Counted from the stretch's first letter, positions 6,507 through 16,072 are shown. The stretch: 42,177 nucleotides of DNA from JACKBJ01 sp964549495 (GCA_964549495.1 CAZJWJ010000041.1:1-42177); one strand, 5' to 3'. The notes: generated by a model not told the origin, from the letters alone. Program-made: numbers and translations.

Positions 6507-9500
6507 ATGCGCCAGCCCATGACCCCGCCGACGCGACCCGGACTCCGGCTCCGGCTGATCCTACCCGCCCTCGCCCTCCTGCTCCTGGCCGGCCTCTGGG
6601 CCGGCGCGCCCGAGCAGCCGGCCCGCGCCCAGTCGGGCGGCTACGCCCTGGCCGACACCTGGGCCAGCGGCGACGCCGAGTTCGACGCCGACGCCTGGCC
6701 CGAGGCCACCGGCATCGATCTGACCCCTGACGGGCGCATCTTCGTCATCGAGCGCAGCCTGGGCCGCATCGTGGTCCTGGAGTCGGGGATCCCGGCCCGC
6801 CTGCTCGAGCCCAGCCCGGGCTACGACAACGGCCTGCTGCGCCCCGGCCACGTGGCGGTCGACGCCGATGCCGGCCGCATCTACGTCTCCGATCCGGCCC
6901 TGAACGAATTGGCCGTCTTCGACATGCAAGGCAGCCGCGTGGCCACCTGGCCCAACATCGGCGCCGCGGCCGGCGTGGCCCGCACCCCCGGCGGCGACGT
7001 GGTGGTGGCCTCGGCCGCCACCGGCGAGCTCTACCTCTACTCGCCCGACGGCTTCCGCCTGCAGAGCTGGCGCGTGGTCGCGCCGGGCGGTCCGGAGGAC
7101 CTCTTGGCCGGCGTCGACGTGGGCATGGACGGCAAGATGTACGTGGTCGACGGCCGCGAGCCGCGCATCCACGTGCTGCGCGAGGACGGCTCGCGCGATG
7201 GCAGTATCGCCGTCGACGCCGGCGGCTCGCGCCTCTCCGACGTGGCCGTCGACCAGGTCAACGCCTTCCAGGACCCGCGCCGCATCTGGGTGGCCACCAC
7301 CACCCGCCTGATCTACCAGGACGACGGCTCGAGCAGCTGGGGCCAGACCGCCAGCACCCGTTCCTGGGCGGTGGCCCTGCATCCCAGCCACGGCGTGGTC
7401 GTCACCCAGCCCACCCGCTCGCTGATCGGATCGCGGGTCTTTCGCTTTGCATACAACCCGCCCAACGGCCTGGCCGTGCGCGAGGAGGCCTGGGGCAAGA
7501 CCCTCCTGCAGGCCGGCCTGCTCGACGGGCCCGAGCGCATCGCCGCCGGCGCCGACGACGACATCCTGGTGCTCGACCGCGGCGACCGCGTGCAGCGCTT
7601 CTCCTCCGACGGCACCGAGGTGCGCCAGCTGACACCCGGCAGCCTCAACCCCCTGGCGGTGACGGCCGCGCCGGACGGCCGGCTCTTCGTCACCACCGGC
7701 ACCCGCCTCAGCGGCTGGCAGCCCCAGGGCGACAGCTGGGGCCAAGCCTGGGCCGGCAGCGTGGCCCCGCCCGGCCGCGACGACAGCCAGGCCATCGCCA
7801 TGGCCTGGTCGCCCGAGGGCTTGGTGCTGCTGGACACGCTCCAGGAGCGCCTGAGCTGGTTCGGCGCCGACGGCTCGCGCGGGCCCACGCGGGCCATCAC
7901 CGGCGCCGACCCGGCCGCCGTCTGGGCCGACCTGGCCATCGACACCGCCGGCAACCTCTACACCCTCGACCGGGCCAACCTGCGCTTGCACGTCCGCGAG
8001 CCCTCCGGCGCCCAGCGGGCGATGGACCTGCCCGACCCGGCCCGGCGCATCGCGGGCGGCGAGGCCGGTCAGCTCTTCACCCTCGACCGCGACGGCTGGA
8101 TCCGCCGCTACGATGTCTCGGGCAGCAGCGCTACCCGCGACGCGGCCTTCGACGCCTCGCGCTTCGACGTCTCGCCCAGCACCCAGCCCTCCGACCTGGC
8201 GGTCCTGGGCGGCAGCGTCTACGTCTCCGACCGCGCCGGCAACCTGGTCTCGCGCTTTGCCTGGGATCCGGATGCCGGCAGCGTCGAGCCGCCCCAGGAC
8301 GAGACCAGCTGCCGCAGCTACCCGGACAAGATCGCCCGCCCCAGCCGCATCGAGCTGGGCGAGTCGGTCGAGGTGCGCCTGAGCCTGCGCGGCGGCTGCG
8401 GCAGCCAGGCGGCCGGCGCGGCGCGCGACATCATCCTGGTGCTGGACATCTCCGGCTCGATGAGCGGCGACAAGATCACCATCCTGCGCGAGGCGGCGCT
8501 GGGCTTCTTGGCCGACGTCGACTTCTCCACCTCGCGGGTGGGCATCGTCAGCTTCCACGAGGAGGCCACCATCGAGCAGGCCCTGACCCGCGACCGCGAC
8601 GCGGCCCGGCGGGCCATCATCGACCTGGCGGTCGAGGCCGATGGCGGCACGGCCATCCACATCGGGCTCGAGGCGGCCTACGACCATTGGTTCCCGCGCC
8701 AGCAGCAGGGCGTGCCGGCGGCCTTCATCCTGCTCTCGGACGGCGGCTCGAGCCCGGACCTGGCCATCCAAGAAGCCAACCGCGCCAAGCAGGCCGGGGT
8801 GGAGCTCTTCTCGATCAGCATCCAGGGCCTGGCCGGCTTGATGGAGCAGCTGGCCTCCAGCCCCGAGCATTTCTTCGAGCTGGACAGCGCGCGCTTCCTC
8901 TACGCGGTCTTCGAGGAGATCGCCGGCCGCATCACGCCCGCCAACCTCTACGACACGATCACGGTGGTCGACGAGCTGCCGGCCGGCATGACCTACGAGG
9001 TCGGCAGCGCCGAGCCGCCGGCCGCCTGGGACAGCGCAGCCCGCACCCTCACCTGGCAGCTGAGCGACGTGCTGCCGGCCGGCTTCGTCCTGCGCTACGA
9101 CCTGACCCCCCAGCAGCCGGGCGACGACCAGCCCACCAACGTTGTGGCCTGGGGCGACTACGTCGACGGCCTGGGCCAGACGGGCCGCATCGACTTCCCG
9201 GTGCCGGCCGTCGACGTCATCGACAACCGCCCGCCGACCCTCACGCCCACCGATCCGCCCATCACGAACACGCCGGTCCCGCCGACCGCCACACCCACCC
9301 TTCCGCCCAGCCCGACGCCGGAGCCGCAGTCACTCTACATCCCGCTGGCCCTCAACGAGATCGAGTGCAAGCCGGAGGACCGCCACGCCGACGTGATCCT
9401 GGTCCTGGACACCTCCAGCTCGATGACCGGCGAGAAGCTGGCCGCGGCCAAGGCGTCCGCCAAGCGCTTCGTGCAGCTCCTGGGCCTGCCGTTGGACCAG

Positions 9501-9941
9501 GCCGGCCTGGTCGGCTTCAACACCGAGGCCAGCCTGGCCCACCCGCTCTCCGGCGACCGCGCGGCCCTCTCGGTGGCCATCGACGCCTTGGCCACCGCGC
9601 CGGGCACGCGCATGGACCGCGGCCTGGAGCTGGCCATCGCCGAATTGCAGAGCCAGCGTCGCATCGCCGACAACGCGCCGGCCATCGTCCTGCTCACCGA
9701 CGGCCGGCAGGACCAAGAGCCCGGCCGCGTGCTCACCCTGGCGGCCCAGGCCCGCGGCCAGGGCTTTGCCGTCTTCGCCATCGGCCTGGGCGGCGACGTC
9801 GACCGCGGCTTCCTGGTCCAGATCGCCGGCAGTGCCGGCCGCACCTTCCTGGCCCCCAGCACGGCCGAGCTCTCGCGCATCTACGAGCAGGTGGCCGGCG
9901 AGGTCCCCTGCCCGCCGGAGGTCTACTGGGGCGGACGCTAA
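6507..9941 (+). CDS. secreted NHL/beta-propeller protein with two vWA domains
   Basis: A 1144-aa exported protein. The signal peptide is at about 12-41 (LRLRLILPALALLLLAGL, then ARAQ). Residues 45-600 are repeated beta-propeller strands of NHL type (PDGRIFVIERS, RIYVSDPALNEL, GNLYTLDRANL). The first vWA domain starts near 640 with the MIDAS motif DISGSMS at about 647. A DUF11-like beta-domain follows (DTITVVDELPAGMTYEVGSA), then a Thr/Pro-rich linker at about 908-945. The second vWA starts near 962 with DTSSSMT at about 966. AGGAG lies 8 nt before the ATG. There is no LPxTG or C-terminal anchor, so retention may rely on other components. The architecture suggests Mg-dependent protein-protein adhesion. 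The Thr-rich linker is a plausible glycosylation target. Confidence 0.88.
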   Translation: MRQPMTPPTRPGLRLRLILPALALLLLAGLWAGAPEQPARAQSGGYALADTWASGDAEFDADAWPEATGIDLTPDGRIFVIERSLGRIVVLESGIPARLLEPSPGYDNGLLRPGHVAVDADAGRIYVSDPALNELAVFDMQGSRVATWPNIGAAAGVARTPGGDVVVASAATGELYLYSPDGFRLQSWRVVAPGGPEDLLAGVDVGMDGKMYVVDGREPRIHVLREDGSRDGSIAVDAGGSRLSDVAVDQVNAFQDPRRIWVATTTRLIYQDDGSSSWGQTASTRSWAVALHPSHGVVVTQPTRSLIGSRVFRFAYNPPNGLAVREEAWGKTLLQAGLLDGPERIAAGADDDILVLDRGDRVQRFSSDGTEVRQLTPGSLNPLAVTAAPDGRLFVTTGTRLSGWQPQGDSWGQAWAGSVAPPGRDDSQAIAMAWSPEGLVLLDTLQERLSWFGADGSRGPTRAITGADPAAVWADLAIDTAGNLYTLDRANLRLHVREPSGAQRAMDLPDPARRIAGGEAGQLFTLDRDGWIRRYDVSGSSATRDAAFDASRFDVSPSTQPSDLAVLGGSVYVSDRAGNLVSRFAWDPDAGSVEPPQDETSCRSYPDKIARPSRIELGESVEVRLSLRGGCGSQAAGAARDIILVLDISGSMSGDKITILREAALGFLADVDFSTSRVGIVSFHEEATIEQALTRDRDAARRAIIDLAVEADGGTAIHIGLEAAYDHWFPRQQQGVPAAFILLSDGGSSPDLAIQEANRAKQAGVELFSISIQGLAGLMEQLASSPEHFFELDSARFLYAVFEEIAGRITPANLYDTITVVDELPAGMTYEVGSAEPPAAWDSAARTLTWQLSDVLPAGFVLRYDLTPQQPGDDQPTNVVAWGDYVDGLGQTGRIDFPVPAVDVIDNRPPTLTPTDPPITNTPVPPTATPTLPPSPTPEPQSLYIPLALNEIECKPEDRHADVILVLDTSSSMTGEKLAAAKASAKRFVQLLGLPLDQAGLVGFNTEASLAHPLSGDRAALSVAIDALATAPGTRMDRGLELAIAELQSQRRIADNAPAIVLLTDGRQDQEPGRVLTLAAQARGQGFAVFAIGLGGDVDRGFLVQIAGSAGRTFLAPSTAELSRIYEQVAGEVPCPPEVYWGGR

Positions 9942-9994
9942 CCTCGATCGGGTTCCGACTCACGGGTCGAACTCCAACACCGGATACTCGATAA

Positions 9995-10026
9995 CGAGCG
10001 GGCGGCCGGGTTTCGGCGCCCGCTCG
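9995..10026 (+). terminator. terminator after vWA gene
   Basis: CGAGCGGGCG (9995-10004) pairs perfectly with CGCCCGCTCG (10017-10026), followed by CTTGTTC. It sits 53 nt after the vWA stop. Confidence 0.65.
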
Positions 10027-10033
10027 CTTGTTC

Positions 10034-10039
10034 TATACT
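10034..10039 (+). promoter_or_regulatory. candidate -10 box TATACT for Uma2 cluster
   Basis: TATACT lies just after the terminator and about 105 nt before the first Uma2 gene. No -35 box is recognisable. Confidence 0.35.
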
Positions 10040-10144
10040 GGTCTCATCGGGCTGGCGAGACGCGCACCGTAGCGCGCCGACGCTGGCGAGCCATCCCTCA
10101 ACCCTTCGACGGTCTGGTCCGCGGACGAGTCAGGAGGTCCAACC

Positions 10145-10750
10145 ATGACCATCATGCGAGCAGCACCGACCGCACTCGAGCAGCCGAGCGCGCGCCTCTT
10201 CACGGTGGAGGAATACCACCGCATGGCGGAGAGCGGCGTCATCGGCCCCGAGGAGCGCACCGAGTTGCTCGAGGGGAAGGTCTGTTCGATGGCGCCGTCA
10301 GGCCCTTTGCACGCCAGCCGAGTCGATCGCGTGGCGCGCATCTTCTTTCGACAATTCTCCGATCGCGCCCAGGTACGCAACCAAAATCCGGTCACCTTGG
10401 GCAAGATGTCCGAGCCTCAGCCCGACATCGCGCTCCTCCGGCTCCGGGAGGATGAGTACGAGAGCCGCCATCCGAGCGAGGACGACATCCTGTTGGGCAT
10501 CGAGGTCGCGGTCTCCTCGCTTCGCTTCGACTTGGGCGCCAAGGCCGAGATCTACGCGCGGAATGGTTTGACCGAGCTATGGGTCGCCGATGTCGAGAAC
10601 GAACGGCTGATCGTACTGCGCGCGCCGGGCGCTACCGGTTATACCGAGCGCATCGTGCTCGAGGCCGGCGACCAGATCGCGCCCCAAGCCTTCCCGAACG
10701 ACCTCCTCGACGTCGCCCAGCTCCTCAAGTCTCGAAGAACAAGTCGGTAG
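10145..10750 (+). CDS. Uma2-family (DUF820) putative endonuclease, copy 1
   Basis: A 201-aa protein of the Uma2 family, which has a PD-(D/E)xK nuclease fold. Family marks are visible: FTVEEYHRMAESGVI, RTELLEGKV (E43), PQPDIALL (D94), IEVAVSSLRFDLGAKAEIYA (E120, K133) and ELWVADVENERLIVLR. The acidic residues and lysine match the usual metal-site arrangement. The family is highly multiplied in Chloroflexota and cyanobacteria; the biological substrate is unknown. A second member lies 0.6 kb downstream, with a GNAT gene between. The AGGAGG-like GTCAGGAGGTCC upstream gives a clear ribosome site. Confidence 0.88.
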   Translation: MTIMRAAPTALEQPSARLFTVEEYHRMAESGVIGPEERTELLEGKVCSMAPSGPLHASRVDRVARIFFRQFSDRAQVRNQNPVTLGKMSEPQPDIALLRLREDEYESRHPSEDDILLGIEVAVSSLRFDLGAKAEIYARNGLTELWVADVENERLIVLRAPGATGYTERIVLEAGDQIAPQAFPNDLLDVAQLLKSRRTSR

Positions 10751-10755
10751 CCGCG

Positions 10756-11298
10756 GTGTCGGTCTCGGCGCCACCAGGACTCGTCCTACGATCGATGGCT
10801 CCGGAAGATGTCTCGGTCCTCGACCGGCGATACGGAGGCGCACCGCTGCATCGCCCCATCGAGCGCTGGCAGCACATGCTCGCTGCGCAGGAGTCCGGCG
10901 CCCGGGTCGTCGTGATCGCCGACCTCGATGGCAGCGATGTCCTACAAACGGCCATCGGCTACTGTAGCTTGCGTTGGGAGTCCGCCCATCCACCATTCCA
11001 ATCGGCAGGTATTCCAGAAATCCACGATCTCTGGATCGATCGGGCCCACCGCCGCCGAGGCATCGGCACCGCAATCGTCGAGCACCTAGAGGATCGAGCC
11101 CGGTCGGCCGGCTGCGTGCAGGTCGGGATCGGCGTCGGCTTGTACACTGACTACGGACCGGCCCAGCGTCGCTACGTCCGGATGGGCTATATTCCGGACG
11201 GCCAAGGCGCGACATCCAGCGGAGAGCCTGTGATCGGCGGGCAACACCTGCGATGCGGCGACGACGTACTGATTTGGCTCGTCAAAGCCCTTCGCTGA
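10756..11298 (+). CDS. GNAT-family N-acetyltransferase
   Basis: A 180-aa GNAT-fold protein. The acetyl-CoA motif A is IHDLWIDRAHRRRGIGTAIV (R/Q-x-x-G-x-G/A at RRRGIG), followed by a motif-B-like GYIPDGQG region. The substrate cannot be inferred. I chose GTG at 10756, 5 nt after the Uma2 stop, because the first beta strand (LVLRSMAPEDVSVL) begins before the next in-frame ATG at 10795. That ATG remains an alternative. It is probably co-transcribed with the Uma2 gene upstream. Confidence 0.8.
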   Translation: MSVSAPPGLVLRSMAPEDVSVLDRRYGGAPLHRPIERWQHMLAAQESGARVVVIADLDGSDVLQTAIGYCSLRWESAHPPFQSAGIPEIHDLWIDRAHRRRGIGTAIVEHLEDRARSAGCVQVGIGVGLYTDYGPAQRRYVRMGYIPDGQGATSSGEPVIGGQHLRCGDDVLIWLVKALR

Positions 11299-11342
11299 GC
11301 CCTTCGAGAGCTCCAGAGCAATCAGAAAGGTGCGACCAAGCC

Positions 11343-11948
11343 ATGATCGGAGAATCCGCCGTGTCCCATGAGCCGGAGATCCGCCGGCTGACGAAGCGCG
11401 ACTACTACCGAATGGCCGAGATCGGAATCCTAGGTCCGGACGAGCGAACGGAGCTGCTCGAAGGGGTCATCTACACCAAGCCTCCATCGACTGGGCCGCA
11501 TTACGGCACGATCAACCGCCTGAGTCATCTCCTGCTCGAGCGCTACAGCGGTCGTGCCGTGGTCCACGTGCAGAATCCGGTTACGCTCGATGACTACTCG
11601 GTACCAGAGCCCGACGTCGCCCTATTGGAATGGGACGAGGACTTCTATCGTTGGCGCGAGCCAAGTCCGTCCAACACCTTGCTGGCCATCGAGGTGGCCG
11701 TCACGTCCTTGCGATTCGACCTCGGACGCAAGGCCGCGCTCAACGCGCAGCATGGAGTTGCGGAGCTCTGGGTCGTCGACGTCCTGAAGGGTCGCGTCAC
11801 GGTGCATCGAGAGCCGGGACCCGAGGGCTACGCCGAGGTGTTCACCGTCGAGCGCGGGGACGCGTTGGCTGTGCGAGCCTTCCCCGACGAGTCGATCCCT
11901 GTCGATGAGCTTGTGGGTCCAGCCCGGCCTGACGATACCGACCCATAG
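11343..11948 (+). CDS. Uma2-family (DUF820) putative endonuclease, copy 2
   Basis: A 201-aa Uma2 homologue with the same landmarks as copy 1: LTKRDYYRMAEIGIL, RTELLEGVI, PEPDVALL (D91), IEVAVTSLRFDLGRKAALNA (E117, K130) and ELWVVDVLKGRVTVHR. It is clearly a paralogue of the gene 0.6 kb upstream, but too divergent to be a very recent duplication. The ATG at 11343 follows GAAAGGTG by a normal spacing. The C-terminus ends in an acidic tail (PARPDDTDP). Confidence 0.86.
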   Translation: MIGESAVSHEPEIRRLTKRDYYRMAEIGILGPDERTELLEGVIYTKPPSTGPHYGTINRLSHLLLERYSGRAVVHVQNPVTLDDYSVPEPDVALLEWDEDFYRWREPSPSNTLLAIEVAVTSLRFDLGRKAALNAQHGVAELWVVDVLKGRVTVHREPGPEGYAEVFTVERGDALAVRAFPDESIPVDELVGPARPDDTDP

Positions 11949-12035
11949 GACGTCAGAGGCAAATCCCTACACGTCCCGAAGGCGGCGCCGTTTCTTCCTC
12001 GCCGCGGCGTATCGTTCGCGGTGGAAGCCTCGCGC

Positions 12036-13256
12036 CTACTCCGACCCACCCGCCACGTCGATCTCCACCCGCCCGGTCATGCCGGCATACAGAGCGAGGT
12101 CGTCCGGCGCGTCCACGAGCAGGTGGACCGGAAAGACCACCGCGCCGGAGCTGTCGCGGGTGCCCTGGGGCTCGATGCGCTCGACCGTGGCCTCGATCTC
12201 GCGGTCGGTGTAGCCGGTCAGGGTGATGCGGGCCGGGTCGCCGGGGCGGATCTGACCGACGAAACGCTCGCCCAGGTTGCTGGTGACGAACTGGAGCGGG
12301 CGGGTGCGGACCAGGGTCATCACCGGGGTGCCCGGCGAGACGTCGACGCCCGGCACCAGGGCCACGTCGGTGATGGTGGCGGTGATCGGCGCCGTCAGGC
12401 GGGCGCCCTCCAAGGCCGTCTCCGCGCGAACGAGGGCCAGCGCGGCGGCGTCGGCCCGGGTCCGGGCGGCCGAGAGCTCGGTCTCGCGCTGGGCCACCAG
12501 GCGCTGATAGGCCAGCTCGGCCAGCTGGACGCTCTGCTCGGCGGCGTTGGTGTTGGCATCGGCCTGGTCGCAGGAGGCCTGGTCGAAGAAGGGCTTCTCG
12601 CGGCCGCAGGTGGCGTCGCGGATGGCCTGCGTGCCCCAGCGGTTGTTCTTGGACTGCTCCAACTGCAGCCGAGCGCGCTCGACCTCGGTGCCGGCCTCCA
12701 GCTCGCTCAGGGCCTGCCGGGCGCCGATCAGGGCAGCTCGCGCCTCGGCGACGGCCTGGCGCAAACCGGTGTCGTCGATGCGCGCCAAGAGCTGGCCCGG
12801 CGTCACCTCGTCGTCGACTTCCACTGGCACCTCGAGCAGCCGGCCGGCCGTCGAGAAGGTGGCCGGATGCGGCTCCTCCGGGAAGCGCAGCTCGCCATCG
12901 GCGGTCACCACCTGGACCACGCGCCGGTCGAGGGTCGGCCGAGGCTCGGCCTCGTCGTCCTCGCCTTCGCCAGCCTCCGAGTCATCGTCCCCGTCCTCGC
13001 CGGAGGGGCCGGCGGCGCGCTCCTCGCCGCTCGTCGTCTCGTCGCCAGCCTCCTCGCCGGCCTCGCCATTCCCACCGCAGGCCACCAGCAGCAGGCTCAG
13101 CGCCAGGAGGAGCAGCGCGATCCAGCGCGCCGGGACCAGGCCGCGCGGCGGCTCGGCGGCGGCCACGGCGACCGCGACATCCCTGGGGACATGCGCTCGC
13201 CGGCTCGAGATCGGATCGATGTTGGGGTTCATGTTGGCGTTCATTCGCGAGTTCAT
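12036..13256 (-). CDS. HlyD/MacA-like periplasmic adaptor lipoprotein
   Basis: A 406-aa membrane-fusion protein. Residues 44-60 form a hydrophobic segment ending in a lipobox (LLLVAC, Cys60), then a long Asp/Glu-rich linker (about 62-108). A biotinyl-lipoyl half-motif follows (FSTAGRLLEVPVEVDDEVTP, about 128-150), then an alpha-helical hairpin (about 165-275), the second lipoyl half (LTAPITATITDVALVPGVDV) and beta-barrel/membrane-proximal domains. Two cysteines in the hairpin (DATCGRE, QASCDQ) are unusual. The start overlaps the permease stop (TGATG). With the downstream-facing ABC permease and ATPase it forms a MacAB-like tripartite or diderm-independent exporter. The long region before the lipobox suggests the start may be further in. 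Confidence 0.85.
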   Translation of the reverse strand: MNSRMNANMNPNIDPISSRRAHVPRDVAVAVAAAEPPRGLVPARWIALLLLALSLLLVACGGNGEAGEEAGDETTSGEERAAGPSGEDGDDDSEAGEGEDDEAEPRPTLDRRVVQVVTADGELRFPEEPHPATFSTAGRLLEVPVEVDDEVTPGQLLARIDDTGLRQAVAEARAALIGARQALSELEAGTEVERARLQLEQSKNNRWGTQAIRDATCGREKPFFDQASCDQADANTNAAEQSVQLAELAYQRLVAQRETELSAARTRADAAALALVRAETALEGARLTAPITATITDVALVPGVDVSPGTPVMTLVRTRPLQFVTSNLGERFVGQIRPGDPARITLTGYTDREIEATVERIEPQGTRDSSGAVVFPVHLLVDAPDDLALYAGMTGRVEIDVAGGSE

Positions 13257-16072
13257 CACAGGGTCCTCAAGATGTCGATGGCGCGCTGTCGCCGGAAGCT
13301 GTGGGTGGCGATGAGGGCGCTGAAGAAGGCGGATAGGATCATCAGGATCAGCATGGCCGGCACCACGATCGGGTCCAGCGCGAACCGGGTGGGAACCTCG
13401 GCCCGGAAGCCCTCCGAGAGCCGGAAGGTGTAGGCCAAGAGCACGCCGGCCGTGACGCCGGTGAGCGTGGCCGAGAGGGTCATGACCATGGCCTCCCCGA
13501 CGAAGACGCCGAGCAAGTGCCGGCCGGGCGCGCCGATCGCCTTGAGCATGCCGATCTCGGCCCGCCGGCCGTAGATGCTCACGTAGATCACCGCGAAGAC
13601 CCCGAAGACCGCCAGCACGCTGGTGAGCGCGGTCAGGATCACCAGGAAGATCTGTCCCGTGCGGGCCTCCTCGCGGATGGTGTCGATGGTCTCCTGGGTG
13701 CTGTAGACGCCCAGGTTGTGCTGGGTGGCGTAGCGCAGGCGCAGGTCGCGGGTCAATTCCGCCTCGTCCACGCCCTCGGCCGGCGCCGACAGGAGGCCGA
13801 AGACCGCCGGCTCGGACGGGTCCGGCGCGCCGTAGGTCGGGTCGTTCTCCAAGGCGCGCCAGGTGGGCAGGCCCACCAGCACCGAAGCGCTGCCCGACCA
13901 GATCACCGTCTGCTTGCTGGTGTACTCGCCCAGGCCGCCGATGCGCTTGGCCACCGCCAGGATCTCGACCTCCTCCAGGTGGTCGCGGCCCTCGCCCACC
14001 AGCTGGATCCGATCGCCGACCCCGCGGTCCAGATAGGTCGCCAGCCCGCCGCCGATGATCGCCGTGCCCGGCTCCTCGGCCAGGCGGGCCAGGGCCTCCG
14101 GATCGCCCTCGGTGATCTCGATGGCTTCGTCGTAGAGCACCGGCCGCGGGTCGGCGTCGATGCCGGCCACCCGCACCCGGGTGCTGCGCATGCCCACCCC
14201 GTCGCGGGCCTCGGTGGGGTAGAAGCGGCTGCGGCCCAGGGTGGCCGCCAACTCCGGCTCGGCGCGCAGGTCCTCCAGCAGCTCGGGCTCGAAGCTGTCT
14301 TGCTGCTCGCCGCCGCTGGAGAAGGCCTCCTCGTTGTCGCCGCCCCAGCCGGGCGGATAGATCCGGAAGGCCGCGCCGCCATCGAGCTTGCGATCGTTCT
14401 CGGTGTTGGCCACCTCCAGCGCCAAGGTGGTCGAGAGGAAGCTGGGCAAGAGCGCGCTCATGATGATCATCAAGGAGATCAAGGTGTTGCGCACCTTGCC
14501 CCGCATCACCGTGCGCCGCACGAAGTAGCCCACCCGCGGCCCCAGGGCCTGGATGACCAGGATCAAGAGCCGCTCCATGGGCAGGATGACGATGAAGAAG
14601 AGCAGCGCCGTGCCCACGATCAGGGCCAAGAGCGCCCCGAAGAAGATGAGGGCCAGCATCCACAGGATGCCGAAGTCGAAGGCCAGCGGGAAGGCGTAGA
14701 AGACCAACAGTGGGAAGAAGAGGACGACGATGCCGGCGCCGGTGATGCGCAGGTCGGTGCGCCGCTCGCGCATCTTCTCCAGGTCGTCCAGGCCGATGCC
14801 CTCGGCCACGCCGGGGTTGATGGCCTGGGTGATCTTGGTGCCGGCCGCCTTGCGCGCCGGCGCCATGGCGCTGATGGCCAAGACCGCCCCGGAGACCAGC
14901 ACCGAGTTGAGCACCGCCGAGCCCGACACCAGGGGCAGGTCGACCGTATAGTCGCCGGCCTGCTGCTGGATGAAGCGCACCACCACCAGGTTGTTGACCA
15001 GCTGCCCGACCAGCACCCCCAGGCCGATGCCCAGGAGGCCCACCGCCGCCACCTCGGCCGCCACCGTGTTGAAGAGGTGACGCCGCGGCGCGCCCAGGAT
15101 GCGCAGCACCGCCATGTCGCGGGTCTGCTCCTGCACGTTGGTCATGATCAGGGTGCGGATCAGCAGGCCCACCACGCCCAGGCTCAGCAGGCCGTACATG
15201 GTGATCAGGGACTGCAGGAAGACGAACTGGTTGGCCCCGTCGATCACCGCCCGCGGCCGGGGCATGATGTAGTCGTAGTCGTCCGCGCCCAAGGTCTCGC
15301 GCACCGCGAAGCCCACCGCGCGGGCATCGAAGGCCGAGCGCTCCGGGTTGGTCGCATCGTAGAGCGCCGGATCGACCTCGACGATCAGGCGTTCGGCCAG
15401 ACCCTCCAGCCCGAAACGCTGGCGGGCGTTGTCGATGTGGATGACCACGCCCTGATTGTCGTTTTGCCCCGTCAGGCCGCGATGCGTGCCGATGCCGCGC
15501 ACCTCCCACTCGGCCGAGCTGCGCAGCCGGGCGCTGGACTCGGCGGCCGCGCGGCCCGGCAGCCGGGTCTGCGGCGGCGCGTACTGGATCTCGATCGGGT
15601 CGCCCAGCTCGATGCCCAGGACGTCGGCCGTCTCCTGCAGCACGAAGGCGCCGGGGATGCCGTCGCCGTCGGTCGACAGGTCGTAGGCACCCTCCTCGAC
15701 CTCGATGGCACCCGAATGGTCGCGCTCGGGGTCCAGGGCCACGAAGATCGCCTCGCCGTCCTTGCTGCCGGCCTGGATGGAGACGATGGCGTGGATGCGC
15801 GGCGCCACGTCGCGCACGCCGTCGACGGCTTCGACCTCGGCAGCCACCGCATCCGCATCTAAGAAGGGGCTCGCTGCCGTGTCGGGCCGGCGGACGACCA
15901 TGTCGAAGTCGCCCACCTCGCCGGCCACCGTGCCGGTGTAGTAGCGGCGGTAGCTGTCGACGGTGGCGTTGAGGGTGACCAGGGTACCGACCCCGACGAT
16001 CAGGGCCAGGATCATCAGGATGGTGCGTACCTTGCGGCGCCGGAAGTTGCGGCGGATGTAGGTTCCGATCAC
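13256..16072 (-). CDS. MacB/FtsX-type ABC transporter permease
   Basis: A 938-aa permease with duplicated FtsX domains. The N-terminal helix is at about 15-38 (VRTILMILALIVGVGTLVTL). A large extracytoplasmic MacB_PCD-like domain is at about 45-270. FtsX domain 1 is at about 285-410 (VVGLLIRTLIMTNVQEQ...MAVLRILGAPRRHL). Further helices lie at about 445-505, a second extracytoplasmic domain at about 535-780 and FtsX domain 2 at about 790-935 (YVSIYGRRAEIGMLKAIGAP). The 'E-x-G-(V/M)-L-(K/R)-A-(I/L)-G-A' coupling element occurs in both halves. The GTG start overlaps the ATPase stop by 4 bp. This long double-FtsX form fits exporters of lipids or lipoproteins as well as drugs, so the substrate is open. 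Confidence 0.9.
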   Translation of the reverse strand: MIGTYIRRNFRRRKVRTILMILALIVGVGTLVTLNATVDSYRRYYTGTVAGEVGDFDMVVRRPDTAASPFLDADAVAAEVEAVDGVRDVAPRIHAIVSIQAGSKDGEAIFVALDPERDHSGAIEVEEGAYDLSTDGDGIPGAFVLQETADVLGIELGDPIEIQYAPPQTRLPGRAAAESSARLRSSAEWEVRGIGTHRGLTGQNDNQGVVIHIDNARQRFGLEGLAERLIVEVDPALYDATNPERSAFDARAVGFAVRETLGADDYDYIMPRPRAVIDGANQFVFLQSLITMYGLLSLGVVGLLIRTLIMTNVQEQTRDMAVLRILGAPRRHLFNTVAAEVAAVGLLGIGLGVLVGQLVNNLVVVRFIQQQAGDYTVDLPLVSGSAVLNSVLVSGAVLAISAMAPARKAAGTKITQAINPGVAEGIGLDDLEKMRERRTDLRITGAGIVVLFFPLLVFYAFPLAFDFGILWMLALIFFGALLALIVGTALLFFIVILPMERLLILVIQALGPRVGYFVRRTVMRGKVRNTLISLMIIMSALLPSFLSTTLALEVANTENDRKLDGGAAFRIYPPGWGGDNEEAFSSGGEQQDSFEPELLEDLRAEPELAATLGRSRFYPTEARDGVGMRSTRVRVAGIDADPRPVLYDEAIEITEGDPEALARLAEEPGTAIIGGGLATYLDRGVGDRIQLVGEGRDHLEEVEILAVAKRIGGLGEYTSKQTVIWSGSASVLVGLPTWRALENDPTYGAPDPSEPAVFGLLSAPAEGVDEAELTRDLRLRYATQHNLGVYSTQETIDTIREEARTGQIFLVILTALTSVLAVFGVFAVIYVSIYGRRAEIGMLKAIGAPGRHLLGVFVGEAMVMTLSATLTGVTAGVLLAYTFRLSEGFRAEVPTRFALDPIVVPAMLILMILSAFFSALIATHSFRRQRAIDILRTL

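Noticed and set aside
6561..8870. Very long minus-strand open frame opposite the vWA gene
   Set aside because: It is Ala/Gly/Asp-rich with no domain; it is the usual antisense shadow of a GC-rich gene whose plus-strand product has clear domains and a signal peptide.
13517..15862. Long plus-strand open frame opposite the FtsX permease
   Set aside because: Low-complexity His/Gln/Asp-rich product with no motif; shadow of the permease.
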